From positions 1-41,777 of the forward strand of contig NZ_JACUUB010000019.1 of the NCBI RefSeq assembly GCF_014859525.1: a DNA stretch of 41,777 nt, given 5' to 3'. This document shows, in pieces, positions 9,147 to 22,737 of the stretch; positions within the stretch are counted from its first letter, which is position 1; every line of letters starts with the position of its first letter. This DNA comes from Marinobacter sp. Its GTDB lineage: Bacteria; Pseudomonadota; Gammaproteobacteria; Pseudomonadales; Oleiphilaceae. Made by a program: the position numbers and the translations under genes. A model generated the notes under the pieces. It saw only the letters and a list, made by a program, of their open reading frames with translations, searched no databases and was not told where the DNA came from.

Positions 9147-9811
9147 CAGAAGGCCTCCCGGGTTTTATGAGCCGACATCTTGTAATCCGGCTCTTCCACC
9201 TGATCCGGTTTCCAGGTACGCAGTGCCCAGATGCCCAGTCCGATAATGAAGAACGCGCTCGGTGGCAACAGCATCATGCCGTTCGGCACATACCAGCCAC
9301 CGTCGTTTACGGATGCCATGATGGTGAAGCCCAGCAGTTCACCAGAGCCAAACAGCTCGCGGAATACCGCCACGAACAGAATCGCGATGGAATAGCCAAG
9401 ACCGTTACCGATACCATCCAGGAAGCTCAGCATCGGAGGGTTCTGCATGGCAAAGCCTTCAGCCCGGCCCATAACGATACAGTTGGTGATGATCAGACCA
9501 ACGAATACCGACAGCTGCTTGCTGATTTCATAGGCATAGGCCTTGAGCAACTGATCGACCACGATAACCAGAGACGCAATGATGGTCATCTGCACGATGA
9601 TCCGAATGCTATTGGGTATCTGGGTGCGGATCAGAGAGACCGCCAGGTTGGAGAACCCGGTTACCGCAATAACCGAAGCACACATGACCAGCGTTACGCT
9701 CAGGCTGGTGGTAACCGCCAGCGCCGAACAGATACCTAGAATCTGCAAGGCTATAGGGTTGTTGGTAAATATCGGCTCGAATAGAACCTTTTTGGCTGAC
9801 ATTTCAGACAT
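9146..9811 (-). CDS. nqrD: Na+-NQR subunit D
   Basis: NqrD is the partner membrane subunit of NqrE and contributes the other cysteines of the intramembrane iron site. The 221 residues give about six membrane helices. Typical stretches are [17 protein letters not shown] with the first cysteine near 28 and [16 protein letters not shown] near 107-122 with the second. The soluble C-terminal tail is short and charged. A GGAGG site eight bases upstream supports the ATG at 9811 over an internal ATG three codons later. It starts three bases after nqrC ends. Confidence 0.95.
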   Translation of the reverse strand: MSEMSAKKVLFEPIFTNNPIALQILGICSALAVTTSLSVTLVMCASVIAVTGFSNLAVSLIRTQIPNSIRIIVQMTIIASLVIVVDQLLKAYAYEISKQLSVFVGLIITNCIVMGRAEGFAMQNPPMLSFLDGIGNGLGYSIAILFVAVFRELFGSGELLGFTIMASVNDGGWYVPNGMMLLPPSAFFIIGLGIWALRTWKPDQVEEPDYKMSAHKTREAF

Positions 9812-9814
9812 TGA

Positions 9815-10618
9815 TCAAGCCTCCCCGTCGCGCAGATTCTTGAAGAATGGTGCAAAACCATCCTCACCCATCCAGAAGTTGACCAGATTTTCGACACCAC
9901 GAGCGGTCAGAGTTGCACCAGAGAGTGCGTCAATCTGATGTTCGCCATCCTCGGCACTGCGATCAGCACCACCTTTAACCAGGCGAATCTGAGGCTCACT
10001 TTTGTCGTCACTGTAGAGCTTCTGGCCAACCCACTGGCTTTTCCAGCGAGGGTTATCCACTTCACCGCCCAGCCCCGGGGTTTCAGCGTGATCGTAGAAA
10101 CCAATACCCTCTATGGTGTTCAGATCACCTTCCAGCGAAATGAAGCCATACAGGGTGGACCAAAGGCCCGGCCCATGAACCGGCAACACCACACGCACCA
10201 TTTCACCATCCTCTTCCAGGATATAAACGGTGGCAGCATGGGCACGGCGACGAATATTAGCAGTGTCCTGCGCGCTAGATAGACGCGTAGACATGTTGGG
10301 GTCACCAGCGGCGCGGTACTGATCGTAGCTCAGCGCATCTGGCACACCCAGCTCTTCTGGCGTAGTGAATTTACCGGTGCGCAGATCGACCAGGCGCGGC
10401 GTGAACTGACCGAACTGCTCCTCGATACGCTCACGGTTAGCACCGGGCTCAGACATGCCAGCGGCCTGAAGGATATTGGACTTGATGTCCAACTCTTGAT
10501 TAAGCGCCTGCTGCGGACGCAACGACACCGCGGCGGCAGACACAATCACCGAACAAACGATACACAGGGCGAATGCGACCTGAATGGTCTTTCCGACCGT
10601 TTCTTTTTTCTTAGCCAC
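9815..10618 (-). CDS. nqrC: Na+-NQR subunit C (covalent FMN)
   Basis: NqrC carries a covalently bound FMN on its periplasmic domain and passes electrons toward NqrB. The 267-residue protein has one N-terminal membrane helix (about 11-33) and a large soluble domain. The flavinylation motif is [12 protein letters not shown] (231-241) with the acceptor most likely Thr236; the cofactor would be added by the ApbE encoded in the same operon. GLWSTLYGF and ETPGLGGEV are conserved FMN-domain segments. The start overlaps the end of nqrB by eight bases, so translation is likely coupled. Confidence 0.96.
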   Translation of the reverse strand: MAKKKETVGKTIQVAFALCIVCSVIVSAAAVSLRPQQALNQELDIKSNILQAAGMSEPGANRERIEEQFGQFTPRLVDLRTGKFTTPEELGVPDALSYDQYRAAGDPNMSTRLSSAQDTANIRRRAHAATVYILEEDGEMVRVVLPVHGPGLWSTLYGFISLEGDLNTIEGIGFYDHAETPGLGGEVDNPRWKSQWVGQKLYSDDKSEPQIRLVKGGADRSAEDGEHQIDALSGATLTARGVENLVNFWMGEDGFAPFFKNLRDGEA

Positions 10619-11819
10619 GTGCGAGCCTCCGTTTGATGTTGGCTTGAACCACGTAGTGATCCATCAGCGGGGCAAACAGGTTAGCGAACAGGATGGCCAG
10701 CATGATGCCTTCCGGAAACGCCGGGTTGACTACACGGATCAGTACCGTCATCACGCCCACCAGAATGCCGAAGCACCAGCGCCCGGTGTTGGTCATGGCG
10801 GCAGACACTGGATCTGTGGCCATAAACATCATGCCGAACGCAAAGCCACCCATAACCAGGTGCCAATGTGCCGGAATCGCGAACATCGGGTTAGTATCGG
10901 AGCCAACAATATTCAGCAGCAGAGACGTCGCAATCATGCCGAGCAGCACACCCCCGACGATTCGGTAGGAGGCAATCTTCATGGCAAGCAATATCAGGCC
11001 GCCAATCAACACAGCAATGGTCGAGGTTTCGCCCATGGAGCCCTGAATGTTGCCAACGAACGCATTCATCCAGCCAATCTGGGTTTCCAGTGCTTCCATA
11101 CCGCCGGATGCCGCCCAGCTCAGCGCGGTTGCGCCACTAAAGCCGTCTACCGCTGTCCAGACAGTATCACCGGAAATCTGTGCCGGATAAGCAAAATACA
11201 GGAACGCACGACCGGTCAGCGCCGGGTTCAGGAAGTTCTTGCCAGTACCGCCGAACACCTCTTTACCGATCACCACACCAAAGGTGATGCCCAGAGCCAC
11301 CTGCCACAACGGGATAGTGGGCGGGCAGATCAGTGCAAACAGCACGGATGTTACGAAGAAACCTTCGTTGACTTCGTGACGACGAACCGTCGCGAACAGG
11401 ACTTCCCAGAAACCACCAACGATAAATGTAACCGCGTAAATGGGCACAAAGTAGGCCATGCCATAAACGAAGTTATCCCACCAGCCAGCGCCTTCACCGG
11501 TAATGGCCAAAGCCAGAATAAACGCTTCGCGCAGCGCGCCGTCAGCAATCATTGCATCCGGGTTGGCAGCGAGGTAGCTGTTGGCCTGGAAACCGATGTT
11601 CCACATACCGAAGAACATGGCCGGGAAAGTACACATCCACACCGTAATCATGATGCGCTTGAGGTCTACGCCGTCACGCACATGAGAGGTAGTAGAAGCG
11701 ACCTTGCCGGGAGTATAGAAAATGGTATCGACGGCCTCATAGAGCGCGTACCAGCGCTCGTATTTGCCACCTTTTTCAAAGTGATGCTCGATGCCATCGA
11801 GAAACTGTCGGATTGCCAT
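10611..11819 (-). CDS. nqrB: Na+-NQR subunit B (covalent FMN, sodium channel)
   Basis: NqrB is the largest membrane subunit, with a covalent FMN, bound riboflavin and the sodium path; it is also near the quinone site. The 402 residues show roughly ten hydrophobic segments. The flavinylation motif [11 protein letters not shown] places the FMN threonine at 231. Other conserved pieces are [22 protein letters not shown] (about 186-206) and the C-terminal FMMATD-like stretch read here as [12 protein letters not shown]. The N-terminal cytosolic segment is about 55 residues. It starts four bases after nqrA ends. Confidence 0.96.
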   Translation of the reverse strand: MAIRQFLDGIEHHFEKGGKYERWYALYEAVDTIFYTPGKVASTTSHVRDGVDLKRIMITVWMCTFPAMFFGMWNIGFQANSYLAANPDAMIADGALREAFILALAITGEGAGWWDNFVYGMAYFVPIYAVTFIVGGFWEVLFATVRRHEVNEGFFVTSVLFALICPPTIPLWQVALGITFGVVIGKEVFGGTGKNFLNPALTGRAFLYFAYPAQISGDTVWTAVDGFSGATALSWAASGGMEALETQIGWMNAFVGNIQGSMGETSTIAVLIGGLILLAMKIASYRIVGGVLLGMIATSLLLNIVGSDTNPMFAIPAHWHLVMGGFAFGMMFMATDPVSAAMTNTGRWCFGILVGVMTVLIRVVNPAFPEGIMLAILFANLFAPLMDHYVVQANIKRRLARG

Positions 11820-11823
11820 CGTA

Positions 11824-13209
<1,386 letters not shown>

Positions 13210-13365
13210 TTACAAAGCCCGGCCCCTGCGACCCAGGTTTCCTATCCGCATTACGCCAGAATGACGACAGTTTACGGTCCGAACGCCGTGGCAATTGCTG
13301 CCAATAAACGCCCAACGCAGGAAATGATGAGAAACGGGGTGCCAGACATACCCAAAATCGCGCCA

Positions 13366-13394
13366 ATTATAGAGATTAAGGCGAGCCATTTCCA
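13366..13394 (-). promoter_or_regulatory. candidate sigma70 promoter of the nqr operon
   Basis: On the minus strand TGGAAA (13394-13389) and a perfect TATAAT (13371-13366) are separated by 17 bases. Transcription would begin near 13359, leaving a leader of about 185 bases before nqrA. The -35 hexamer is also part of a hairpin arm (13386-13410). Apart from this promoter, the gap 13174-13495 contains the two hairpins listed separately and no convincing small gene. Confidence 0.5.
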
Positions 13395-13410
13395 CCGGTA
13401 GAGGAAATGG
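13386..13410. repeat. 8-bp perfect hairpin between GAPDH and nqrA
   Basis: CCATTTCC (13386-13393) and GGAAATGG (13403-13410) pair perfectly around a nine-base loop. On the plus strand it is followed by TTTTG and so looks like a terminator in that direction, but no plus-strand gene lies before it. On the minus strand it follows the GAPDH terminator and overlaps the -35 of the nqr promoter candidate. Confidence 0.5.
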
Positions 13411-13429
13411 TTTTGTAGCCCGAAGTAAC

Positions 13430-13460
13430 AAAAACCCCAGCAGCCAGAGCAACCGGGGTT
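13430..13460 (-). terminator. intrinsic terminator of the GAPDH gene
   Basis: On the minus strand AACCCC pairs with GGGGTT around a 16-base loop and runs straight into TTTGTT, about 36 bases past the GAPDH stop. The stem is short but GC-rich and has the T-tract, so it is a fair Rho-independent terminator that would separate this gene from nqr transcription. Confidence 0.65.
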
Positions 13461-13495
13461 CTTGAGACTTACCCTGTCAGCGCAGATTTACGACC

Positions 13496-14965
13496 TTAAT
13501 CGCGCGCGCGTTTCGGGAAAATCGGGTAATCCACGCCAGCCATTTGGTTAACGCAGCGGATAACCTGTGCGCTGTAACCAAACTCGTTGTCGTACCACAC
13601 ATAAAGGATCAGGCGCTTGCCATTGGCAATGGTAGCCTGAGCATCAACGATGCCAGCATGACGAGAACCTACAAAGTCGGTAGAGACGACTTCCGGGGAG
13701 TTTACAAAATCAATCTGCTTCTGTAGCTCGGAATGCAGCGCCATCTCGCGCAGGTAATCATTAACCTTCTCGACATCCACGTCAGACTTCAGGTTCAGGT
13801 TCAGAATGGCCATCGATACGTTCGGGGTAGGAACGCGGATAGCGTTGCCGCTCAGCTTGCCTTTTAGCTCAGGCAGCGCCTTGGCAACCGCTTTGGCAGC
13901 ACCGGTTTCGGTGATAACCATGTTCAGCGCCGCACTACGGCCACGACGACTGCCCTTGTGGTAGTTATCGATCAGGTTCTGGTCGTTGGTATAAGAATGA
14001 ACCGTTTCAACGTGGCCGTCTTCAATACCGTACTCGTCGTTGATGGCTTTCAGCACCGGTGTAATGGCATTGGTGGTACAGGAAGCCGCAGACAAGATCT
14101 TGTCTTCGTCTGTGATCCAGTCGTTATTGATGCCGTACACAATGTTCTTGATGTCACCCTTGCCCGGAGCTGTCAGCATGACGCGGCTCACGCCTTTGGA
14201 TTTCAGGTGCAGACCAAGACCGGCCTCATCACGCCAGATACCGGTGTTATCGATCACGATGGCATTGTGGATGTCGTAGGCGGTGTAATCCACTTTGTCC
14301 GGGCCGTCGGAGTAGATCACTTTGATAAAGTTGCCGTTAGCGATCAGGGCAGAATTTTCTTCATCCACGGTGATGGAGCCATCGAAGGGACCGTGAATAG
14401 AGTCACGACGCAGCAAGCTGGCGCGCTTTTCAAGGTCGTTCTCGGCACCGCCCTGGCGAACCACAATGGCACGCAAACGCAGGTTATTACCACCGCCGGC
14501 CTTTTCGATCAGAATCCGGGCCAGCAGGCGACCGATGCGACCAAAACCGTACAGAACCACATCTTTGGTTTCATTCTGGGCGTTCTGTTCGGACTGGGTA
14601 GCATACTGGCCAACCACCGGTCCGATTTCACGCTTGAGGAATTCGACCAGGTCGCCGCCCTCTTCCTTGAATTTAACCGCCAGTTTACCGATATCGACGT
14701 GGGCGCGACCCAACTCCATGCTGTCCATCGCCTGCAGAATTGGCAGGGTGTCGTGAACCGACAGCTCATTATTCTCAACCTGACGCACAAAGCGATGAGC
14801 GCGAATGATATCAATCACGGATTGGTTGATGATCGCACGACCATACACGGACGTAACAAGGTTGTTTTTGCGGTAGAGACGGCCGATCAGCGGAATCATC
14901 GCCTCTGCGGTGGATTCTCTGTCAGTCCAGTTGGACAGGTGCTGGTTGATCTGTTCGTGACTCAC
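13496..14965 (-). CDS. glyceraldehyde-3-phosphate dehydrogenase, long form with N-terminal extension
   Basis: The enzyme interconverts glyceraldehyde-3-phosphate and 1,3-bisphosphoglycerate in central carbon metabolism. At 489 residues it is about 150 longer than classical GAPDH. The extra part is an N-terminal helical domain (about 1-130), then the dinucleotide fold with GFGRIG (140-145), catalytic Cys296 in SAASCTTN and His323 in TVHSYT. The strand after the fold ends IVVRQGG instead of the usual NDPF-like turn, so the aspartate that selects NAD over NADP is absent. I chose a GTG start at 14965 with GAGG eight bases upstream; an ATG at 15061 adds 32 unrelated residues and would overlap the promoter. 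As I recall, a long GAPDH also lies beside mfd in Pseudomonas and serves gluconeogenesis there. It has its own promoter and terminator. Confidence 0.93.
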   Translation of the reverse strand: MSHEQINQHLSNWTDRESTAEAMIPLIGRLYRKNNLVTSVYGRAIINQSVIDIIRAHRFVRQVENNELSVHDTLPILQAMDSMELGRAHVDIGKLAVKFKEEGGDLVEFLKREIGPVVGQYATQSEQNAQNETKDVVLYGFGRIGRLLARILIEKAGGGNNLRLRAIVVRQGGAENDLEKRASLLRRDSIHGPFDGSITVDEENSALIANGNFIKVIYSDGPDKVDYTAYDIHNAIVIDNTGIWRDEAGLGLHLKSKGVSRVMLTAPGKGDIKNIVYGINNDWITDEDKILSAASCTTNAITPVLKAINDEYGIEDGHVETVHSYTNDQNLIDNYHKGSRRGRSAALNMVITETGAAKAVAKALPELKGKLSGNAIRVPTPNVSMAILNLNLKSDVDVEKVNDYLREMALHSELQKQIDFVNSPEVVSTDFVGSRHAGIVDAQATIANGKRLILYVWYDNEFGYSAQVIRCVNQMAGVDYPIFPKRARD

Positions 14966-15007
14966 GGTTGAAACCTCGTATGGCACTGGGAAAAATGGGT
15001 GGCGCAT

Positions 15008-15036
15008 ATTATCCAACTTAAGACGCCTCACGGCAA
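15008..15036 (-). promoter_or_regulatory. candidate sigma70 promoter for GAPDH
   Basis: On the minus strand TTGCCG (15036-15031) and GATAAT (15013-15008) are 17 bases apart, with four and five consensus matches. Start of transcription would be near 15001, giving a leader of about 36 bases to the GTG start at 14965. Confidence 0.6.
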
Positions 15037-15059
15037 ATAGCGATTTGTCTGCCCCGGCC

Positions 15060-15088
15060 ATGACACCGAAACCCCCGAACGCTAGAAT
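15060..15088 (+). promoter_or_regulatory. candidate sigma70 promoter for mfd
   Basis: ATGACA (15060-15065) and TAGAAT (15083-15088) are 17 bases apart, each matching the consensus at five of six positions. Start would be near 15095, about 40 bases before the mfd ATG. The GAPDH promoter points the other way, with the two -35 boxes about 24 bases apart. Confidence 0.6.
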
Positions 15089-15135
15089 AGCGCCGCCCTG
15101 CTCAAGATGCGCCCACTCAGGAGAATTGTCAGCTC

Positions 15136-18100
15136 ATGACTCAAGGTTCAGCCCGTGCAACCTCACCGACCTCACTGATTGCCCCGGCCGCCCCGGAACG
15201 CAGCGCAGATCACCGCAAATGGGGCCAGCTTCATGGCTGCAGTGACGCCCTGGCCATTTGTGAAAGTGCCAGGCATCACAAAGGGCTGACGCTGGTTGTT
15301 ACCCGCAGCACCGACAATGCCATCCGTCTTGAACAGGCCATCCGCTTTTTCCTGAACCTTCCACCTGAAGAAGACGGCACGACAGTCGCGGAAGACGGGC
15401 TGGAACTGCTATCGCTGCCAGACTGGGAAACTCTACCCTACGATCTGTTTTCGCCCCACCAGGACATCACATCAAGGCGCATACGCACGCTGCACCGCTT
15501 GCCCTCAACCCAGCACAGCATTCTGGTGGTCCCGGCGCGCACCCTGATGCACCGGCTGGCGCCACCCAGCTATTTACAGGGCAACACTCTGCTCCTGAAA
15601 ACCGGGCAGACTCTGAACATCGACAGCTGGCGCATGCAGTTGGAAGCCGCCGGTTATCGCCACTCCGAAAACGTTTATGAACATGGTGAATATGCCGTTC
15701 GTGGCGCCATCCTGGACATCTATCCGATGGGCTCTAACCTGCCCTACCGGATTGACCTGTTCGATGATGAGATCGAAACCCTGCGAACATTTGACCCAGA
15801 GACCCAGCGCTCAATCGACCGCATCGAACAGATTGAACTGCTGCCTGCCCATGAGTTCCCCTGGCACAAGGAAGCCCGCTCCGGCTTTCGGAACCGCTGG
15901 TTTGAGTATTTCCCTCACGCAGACAAGAGCTCGCCGGTGTATCAGGACGTCAGTAATGGCATTACCCCGCCGGGTATCGAATACTATCTGCCGCTGTTTT
16001 TTGATGACACAGCAACCTTGTTCGATTACCTGCCACCAACAACTCTGGTCTTTACCGCAGATGGCCTGAACGATGCTGTGACCGCCTTCGATGCAGAAAC
16101 CCGCAGTCGCCACGAGGACCGCAGGTATGACCGGCTTCGCCCTATCCTGCCGCCGGGAGAACTGTTTCTTCAACAGGACGATGTATTTGGTCAGCTCAAA
16201 CGCTACCCACGGGTCACCTGCACGACACAGCTGATGGAGGGTGCCGGCACCGCCAATTGCGGCGCAGACGCATTACCAGACGTCGCCATGGATGGCCGGG
16301 CCGCAGACCCGGCCGGGCGACTGAAGCGTTTTATCAAGGAGTTTCCGGGCCGGGTGCTGATCTGCGCCGAATCTTCCGGGCGACGTGAGGCTCTGATTGA
16401 GAGCCTGCGTGATCACAACCTCAAGTTGGCCACCGTGGGCAGCTGGCAAGAATTCCTGGGCAACCAGAAGACTGCACTGGCCATCACCATCGCACCCATG
16501 GAACAAGGCATGGTGCTGCCCGGGCAGCAGCTCGCCCTGATCACTGAAACAGCGCTGTTCGGCGAACGGGTATTGCAGCGCCGGCGCCGTGACAAGCCCA
16601 CCGAAACCGATGACGCCGGCTACCGAGACTTATCTGAACTCCGCATTGGCTCGCCCGTAGTCCACATTGACCACGGCGTTGGCCGCTACAAGGGCCTTGA
16701 GACCATCAGTGCTGGCGGAGAATCCAATGAGTTCCTGACTCTGGAATACGCTGACGGCGCCAAACTCTATGTACCGGTATCCAACCTGCACCTGATTTCC
16801 CGTTACGCCGGCACCGATGAAGAGCATGCGCCACTGCATAAACTGGGCACTGATCGCTGGAGCACCGCCAAGCAGAAAGCTCTGGAAAAAATCCGCGATA
16901 CCGCAGCAGAGCTGCTGGATGTATACGCCCGACGGGAAGCCCGCAAAGGCTTTCAGTTTGAAGATCCGAAGGAAGCCTACCGCGCCTTTGCCGCCGGCTT
17001 CCCGTTTGAGGAAACCCCGGACCAGCAGCTGGCCATTCAGTCGGTGTTTGAAGACATGACCAGCGAGCAGCCCATGGACCGTCTGGTGTGTGGCGATGTC
17101 GGCTTCGGCAAAACCGAAGTCGCCATGCGCGCCGCCTTCCTAGCCACCTGGTCCGGCAAGCAGGTAGCTGTACTGGTGCCAACCACGCTTCTGGCCCAGC
17201 AACATTACGAATCCTTCCGGGACCGTTTCTCAGACACCCCGGTGTCCATCGAACTGCTCAGCCGCTTTCGCAGCGGCGCACAGACCAGTAAAGCGATGAC
17301 AGCCATCGAAGAAGGCCAGGCCGACATCGTGATTGGCACCCATAAACTCCTGCAAGGCGACGTGAAGTTCAAAAATCTGGGCCTGGTGATCATCGATGAG
17401 GAACACCGGTTCGGCGTGCAGCAAAAAGAAAAGCTGAAATCGCTAAGGGCCGAGGTGGACATGCTTAACCTGACCGCCACCCCCATCCCCCGAACCCTGA
17501 ACATGGCCATGGGCCACTTACGGGATCTGTCGATCATTGCCACACCACCGGCCCGCCGGTTATCGGTAAAAACCTTTGTGCGCCAGCGCGAAGAAGCCAT
17601 GGTAAAAGAAGCCGTTCTGCGGGAAATACTTCGTGGTGGCCAGGTGTATTTTCTGCACAACGACGTGTCCACCATTGAGAAAACCGCCGAAGACCTGCGC
17701 CGCCTGATTCCAGAAGCCCGGGTGGGTGTCGCCCATGGTCAGATGCGCGAGCGCCAGCTTGAGCAGATCATGTCGGACTTCTACCACAAACGGTTTAACG
17801 TACTGGTGTGCACCACCATCATCGAAACCGGCATTGACGTGCCCAGCGCCAACACCATTATTATTGAGCGTGCCGACAAGTTTGGTCTGGCCCAGCTGCA
17901 CCAACTCCGTGGCCGGGTTGGCCGCTCGCATCACCAGGCATACGCCTACTTGTTGACGCCACCACCCAAAAGTATTTCCACGGATGCAAAAAAACGACTG
18001 GATGCCATTTCCGAGGCCCAGGATCTGGGTGCCGGCTTTATGCTGGCAACCCACGATCTCGAAATTCGAGGCGCCGGCGAACTGCTGGGGGACGAGCAGA

Positions 18101-18669
18101 GCGGCCAGATCGAGAGCATCGGCTTTACCCTGTACATGCAGTTGCTGGATGAGGCCGTCAAAGCCATTCGCGAGGGCCGCACGCCAAACGCGGAACTGCC
18201 CCTCAGCCATGGCACTGAAATCAATTTGCGCATCCCTGCGCTGATCCCCGATGATTATCTGCCAGACGTTCACAACCGTCTGATGCTGTACAAGCGCATC
18301 GCCAGCGTGAAAGACGAAGAGGCATTAAAAGAACTTCAGGTTGAGATGATCGATCGCTTCGGATTATTACCGGAGCCCGCCAAAAACCTGATCCGCCAAA
18401 CCCAGCTAAGACTGAGGGCAGAAGCTCTGGGCATTGTAAAAATCGATGCCGGCAAGGAATGGGTGCGACTGGAGTTTGGCGCCTCAACACCAGTAGACCC
18501 ACTGACCCTGGTTAAAAAAGTGCAATCCGCACCAGACACCTATCGACTGGAAGGTGCCAACAGCTTTCGCTTCCGGCTGAATGATGACTCAACCGGTGGT
18601 AAACTCGACGCCATCGCAACCACGCTCAGTGAACTGGCGCCCAAAAGCAGGCCAGCCAAAGCGTCGTGA
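15136..18669 (+). CDS. mfd: transcription-repair coupling factor Mfd
   Basis: Mfd is a DNA translocase that removes RNA polymerase stalled at lesions and recruits UvrA. The 1177-residue protein has the UvrB-like N-terminal modules (about 20-340), the RNA-polymerase-interacting domain starting near VVHIDHGVGRYKGLE (about 508), and the RecG-like motor. Motor motifs are Walker A GDVGFGKTEVAMR (about 653), DEEH (about 754), TATPIPRT and QLRGRVGRS. The C-terminal UvrA-blocking domain contains GAGELLGDEQSG and the TRCF region to the end. An AGGAG 12 bases before the ATG supports the start. csiV follows after 30 bases. Confidence 0.97.
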   Translation: MTQGSARATSPTSLIAPAAPERSADHRKWGQLHGCSDALAICESARHHKGLTLVVTRSTDNAIRLEQAIRFFLNLPPEEDGTTVAEDGLELLSLPDWETLPYDLFSPHQDITSRRIRTLHRLPSTQHSILVVPARTLMHRLAPPSYLQGNTLLLKTGQTLNIDSWRMQLEAAGYRHSENVYEHGEYAVRGAILDIYPMGSNLPYRIDLFDDEIETLRTFDPETQRSIDRIEQIELLPAHEFPWHKEARSGFRNRWFEYFPHADKSSPVYQDVSNGITPPGIEYYLPLFFDDTATLFDYLPPTTLVFTADGLNDAVTAFDAETRSRHEDRRYDRLRPILPPGELFLQQDDVFGQLKRYPRVTCTTQLMEGAGTANCGADALPDVAMDGRAADPAGRLKRFIKEFPGRVLICAESSGRREALIESLRDHNLKLATVGSWQEFLGNQKTALAITIAPMEQGMVLPGQQLALITETALFGERVLQRRRRDKPTETDDAGYRDLSELRIGSPVVHIDHGVGRYKGLETISAGGESNEFLTLEYADGAKLYVPVSNLHLISRYAGTDEEHAPLHKLGTDRWSTAKQKALEKIRDTAAELLDVYARREARKGFQFEDPKEAYRAFAAGFPFEETPDQQLAIQSVFEDMTSEQPMDRLVCGDVGFGKTEVAMRAAFLATWSGKQVAVLVPTTLLAQQHYESFRDRFSDTPVSIELLSRFRSGAQTSKAMTAIEEGQADIVIGTHKLLQGDVKFKNLGLVIIDEEHRFGVQQKEKLKSLRAEVDMLNLTATPIPRTLNMAMGHLRDLSIIATPPARRLSVKTFVRQREEAMVKEAVLREILRGGQVYFLHNDVSTIEKTAEDLRRLIPEARVGVAHGQMRERQLEQIMSDFYHKRFNVLVCTTIIETGIDVPSANTIIIERADKFGLAQLHQLRGRVGRSHHQAYAYLLTPPPKSISTDAKKRLDAISEAQDLGAGFMLATHDLEIRGAGELLGDEQSGQIESIGFTLYMQLLDEAVKAIREGRTPNAELPLSHGTEINLRIPALIPDDYLPDVHNRLMLYKRIASVKDEEALKELQVEMIDRFGLLPEPAKNLIRQTQLRLRAEALGIVKIDAGKEWVRLEFGASTPVDPLTLVKKVQSAPDTYRLEGANSFRFRLNDDSTGGKLDAIATTLSELAPKSRPAKAS

Positions 18670-18699
18670 GCCAACAACGATTCAGGTGGAGTAACACTC

Positions 18700-21431
<2,732 letters not shown>

Positions 21432-21454
21432 CCTATGCCTCTGAACAGCCCTGC

Positions 21455-21955
21455 TTAATTAATGGTGACCCGGGTACCTGCGGCAACCCGGTCGAAAAGA
21501 TCCGCAACATCGTCGTTGCGCATTCGAATACAACCGTGGGAACGAGCAACACCCATCGGCTCGGTGTCCGGAGTACCGTGAATGTAGATAAACCGGCGAA
21601 ACGTATCGACACCCGGACCACGGTTGCGCCCGCGCTCTGCCCCGCACAACCAGAGAATGCGGGACAGAATCCAGTCTCTGTCCGGCTGCGCCGAGGCGAG
21701 CTCGGGAGTATACAGCTCCCCGGTAGGTCGGCGTGCCCTGAATACCGTATTCAGCGGTAACCCGGCACCAATCATGGCCCGGATATAATGTTCACCAATG
21801 GGTGTGCAACCGCTCGCATCCTGCTGACCCGGTCCGTTGAGCGCAGTTGAGACCTTGTACCGGGCCAGCTCGTCATCGCCGGGGGCGAGCAGCACCAAAG
21901 ACTGATCTGCAATGGAGATCTCTACGCGTGCAGCGTTTCTGGACTGGGTGTTCAC
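21455..21955 (-). CDS. L,D-transpeptidase family protein (YkuD domain), no signal peptide
   Basis: A 166-residue YkuD-domain protein. Such enzymes cross-link peptidoglycan or modify its peptides through a catalytic cysteine. The signature is complete: IHGTP with His126, then SHGCIRMRN with Ser139, His140, Cys142 and Arg144. Most family members are exported, but this N-terminus (MNTQSRNAARVEISIADQ) has neither a hydrophobic core nor a lipobox, and no better upstream start is seen. It is therefore predicted cytosolic or exported without a classical signal. The start is a GTG with GGGAG 10 bases upstream. It sits between psrA and mscS, reading in the same direction, where Pseudomonas has nagZ as I recall. 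Confidence 0.85.
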   Translation of the reverse strand: MNTQSRNAARVEISIADQSLVLLAPGDDELARYKVSTALNGPGQQDASGCTPIGEHYIRAMIGAGLPLNTVFRARRPTGELYTPELASAQPDRDWILSRILWLCGAERGRNRGPGVDTFRRFIYIHGTPDTEPMGVARSHGCIRMRNDDVADLFDRVAAGTRVTIN

Positions 21956-22012
21956 AGGGGGCGGGCTCCCTCCAATTAAAATCAGAGGAAAGCCTACCCG
22001 AGGCGGGGAAGG

Positions 22013-22690
22013 TCAGGCAACAGAGACTTTGCTCTCGGGTGGAGGCGTTAACAATTTATCCGGAGCCTGCATGCCGGCGGCCAGGAAGGGCACGAGTCGT
22101 GCGGCGATTTCCTGAACGGAAGTTTCTACACCGGTCTTGTTCTGCAGGATATCCCGAAGCGCATCGCTGCTGGACATGGTAAAGGCGGTCGCCCCCAGCA
22201 TGAACTGAATACGCCAGTATCGGTCAACCGAGGACAGTTCCGGCGTAGCTTCTTTAAGCAATCGCATAAAACGCCCGAATGGCTGACTGTATTCCTGCTC
22301 AAGGAACTTCCTCAGATGGCCCTGAGACTGGGTATAGGCCAAACCCAGCAACCGCATGAAGATAGAGATTCCGCGGTCATTACGCTGCGGCATACGCACG
22401 GCGCTTTCGGTAAGCGCCCACAGAGTCTGGTTCAACGTGGGAGGATTGCCACCACAGCGCTCTTCCAGGTCATCAAAGGCGGTTTCGAGTGTGGCTGAAA
22501 AAGGCGAGAGAAACCGTGCAAACACAGCGTGAATCAAAGCGTTTTTCGACCCGAAATGGTAATTGACAGCCGCCAGATTTACTTTAGCCTTACTGGTAAT
22601 CATCCGAAGAGATGTTTCGGAGAACCCCCGCTCAGCAAACAGCTCCTCAGCAGCGTCGAGAATGCGATCAACGGTATCAGACTGCGCCAT
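22013..22690 (-). CDS. psrA: TetR-family regulator PsrA
   Basis: PsrA of Pseudomonas is a fatty-acid-responsive TetR regulator that represses itself and beta-oxidation genes and affects rpoS. The 225-residue protein has an N-terminal helix-turn-helix (about residues 8-52; SLRMITSKAKVNLAAVNYHFGSKNALI) and the ligand-binding C-terminal domain. The DNA-recognition region, as I recall it, is nearly identical to PsrA. Its place near mfd and the MTI phosphorylase gene also fits. The promoter carries two PsrA-type boxes, which supports both the identity and autoregulation. The C-terminal tail is proline-rich. Confidence 0.88.
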   Translation of the reverse strand: MAQSDTVDRILDAAEELFAERGFSETSLRMITSKAKVNLAAVNYHFGSKNALIHAVFARFLSPFSATLETAFDDLEERCGGNPPTLNQTLWALTESAVRMPQRNDRGISIFMRLLGLAYTQSQGHLRKFLEQEYSQPFGRFMRLLKEATPELSSVDRYWRIQFMLGATAFTMSSSDALRDILQNKTGVETSVQEIAARLVPFLAAGMQAPDKLLTPPPESKVSVA

Positions 22691-22710
22691 GTTATTTTCC
22701 GTGCCTCTAG

Positions 22711-22737
22711 CAAACGTCTGTTTGAAACATACGTTTG
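22711..22737. promoter_or_regulatory. two overlapping PsrA-type operator boxes
   Basis: CAAAC-GTCT-GTTTG (22711-22724) and GAAAC-ATAC-GTTTG (22724-22737) share one base. Both match the published PsrA pattern (G/C)AAAC-N2-4-GTTT(G/C). Box centres are 13 bases apart. They cover the -10 and the expected start site of the psrA promoter, so bound PsrA would block its own transcription. Confidence 0.75.

Noticed and set aside
13958-14971. Plus-strand open frame of 337 codons opposite GAPDH
   Set aside because: Antisense to the conserved catalytic domain, no ribosome-binding site and no recognisable protein.
17560-18273. Minus-strand open frame opposite mfd
   Set aside because: Shadow of the conserved helicase region.
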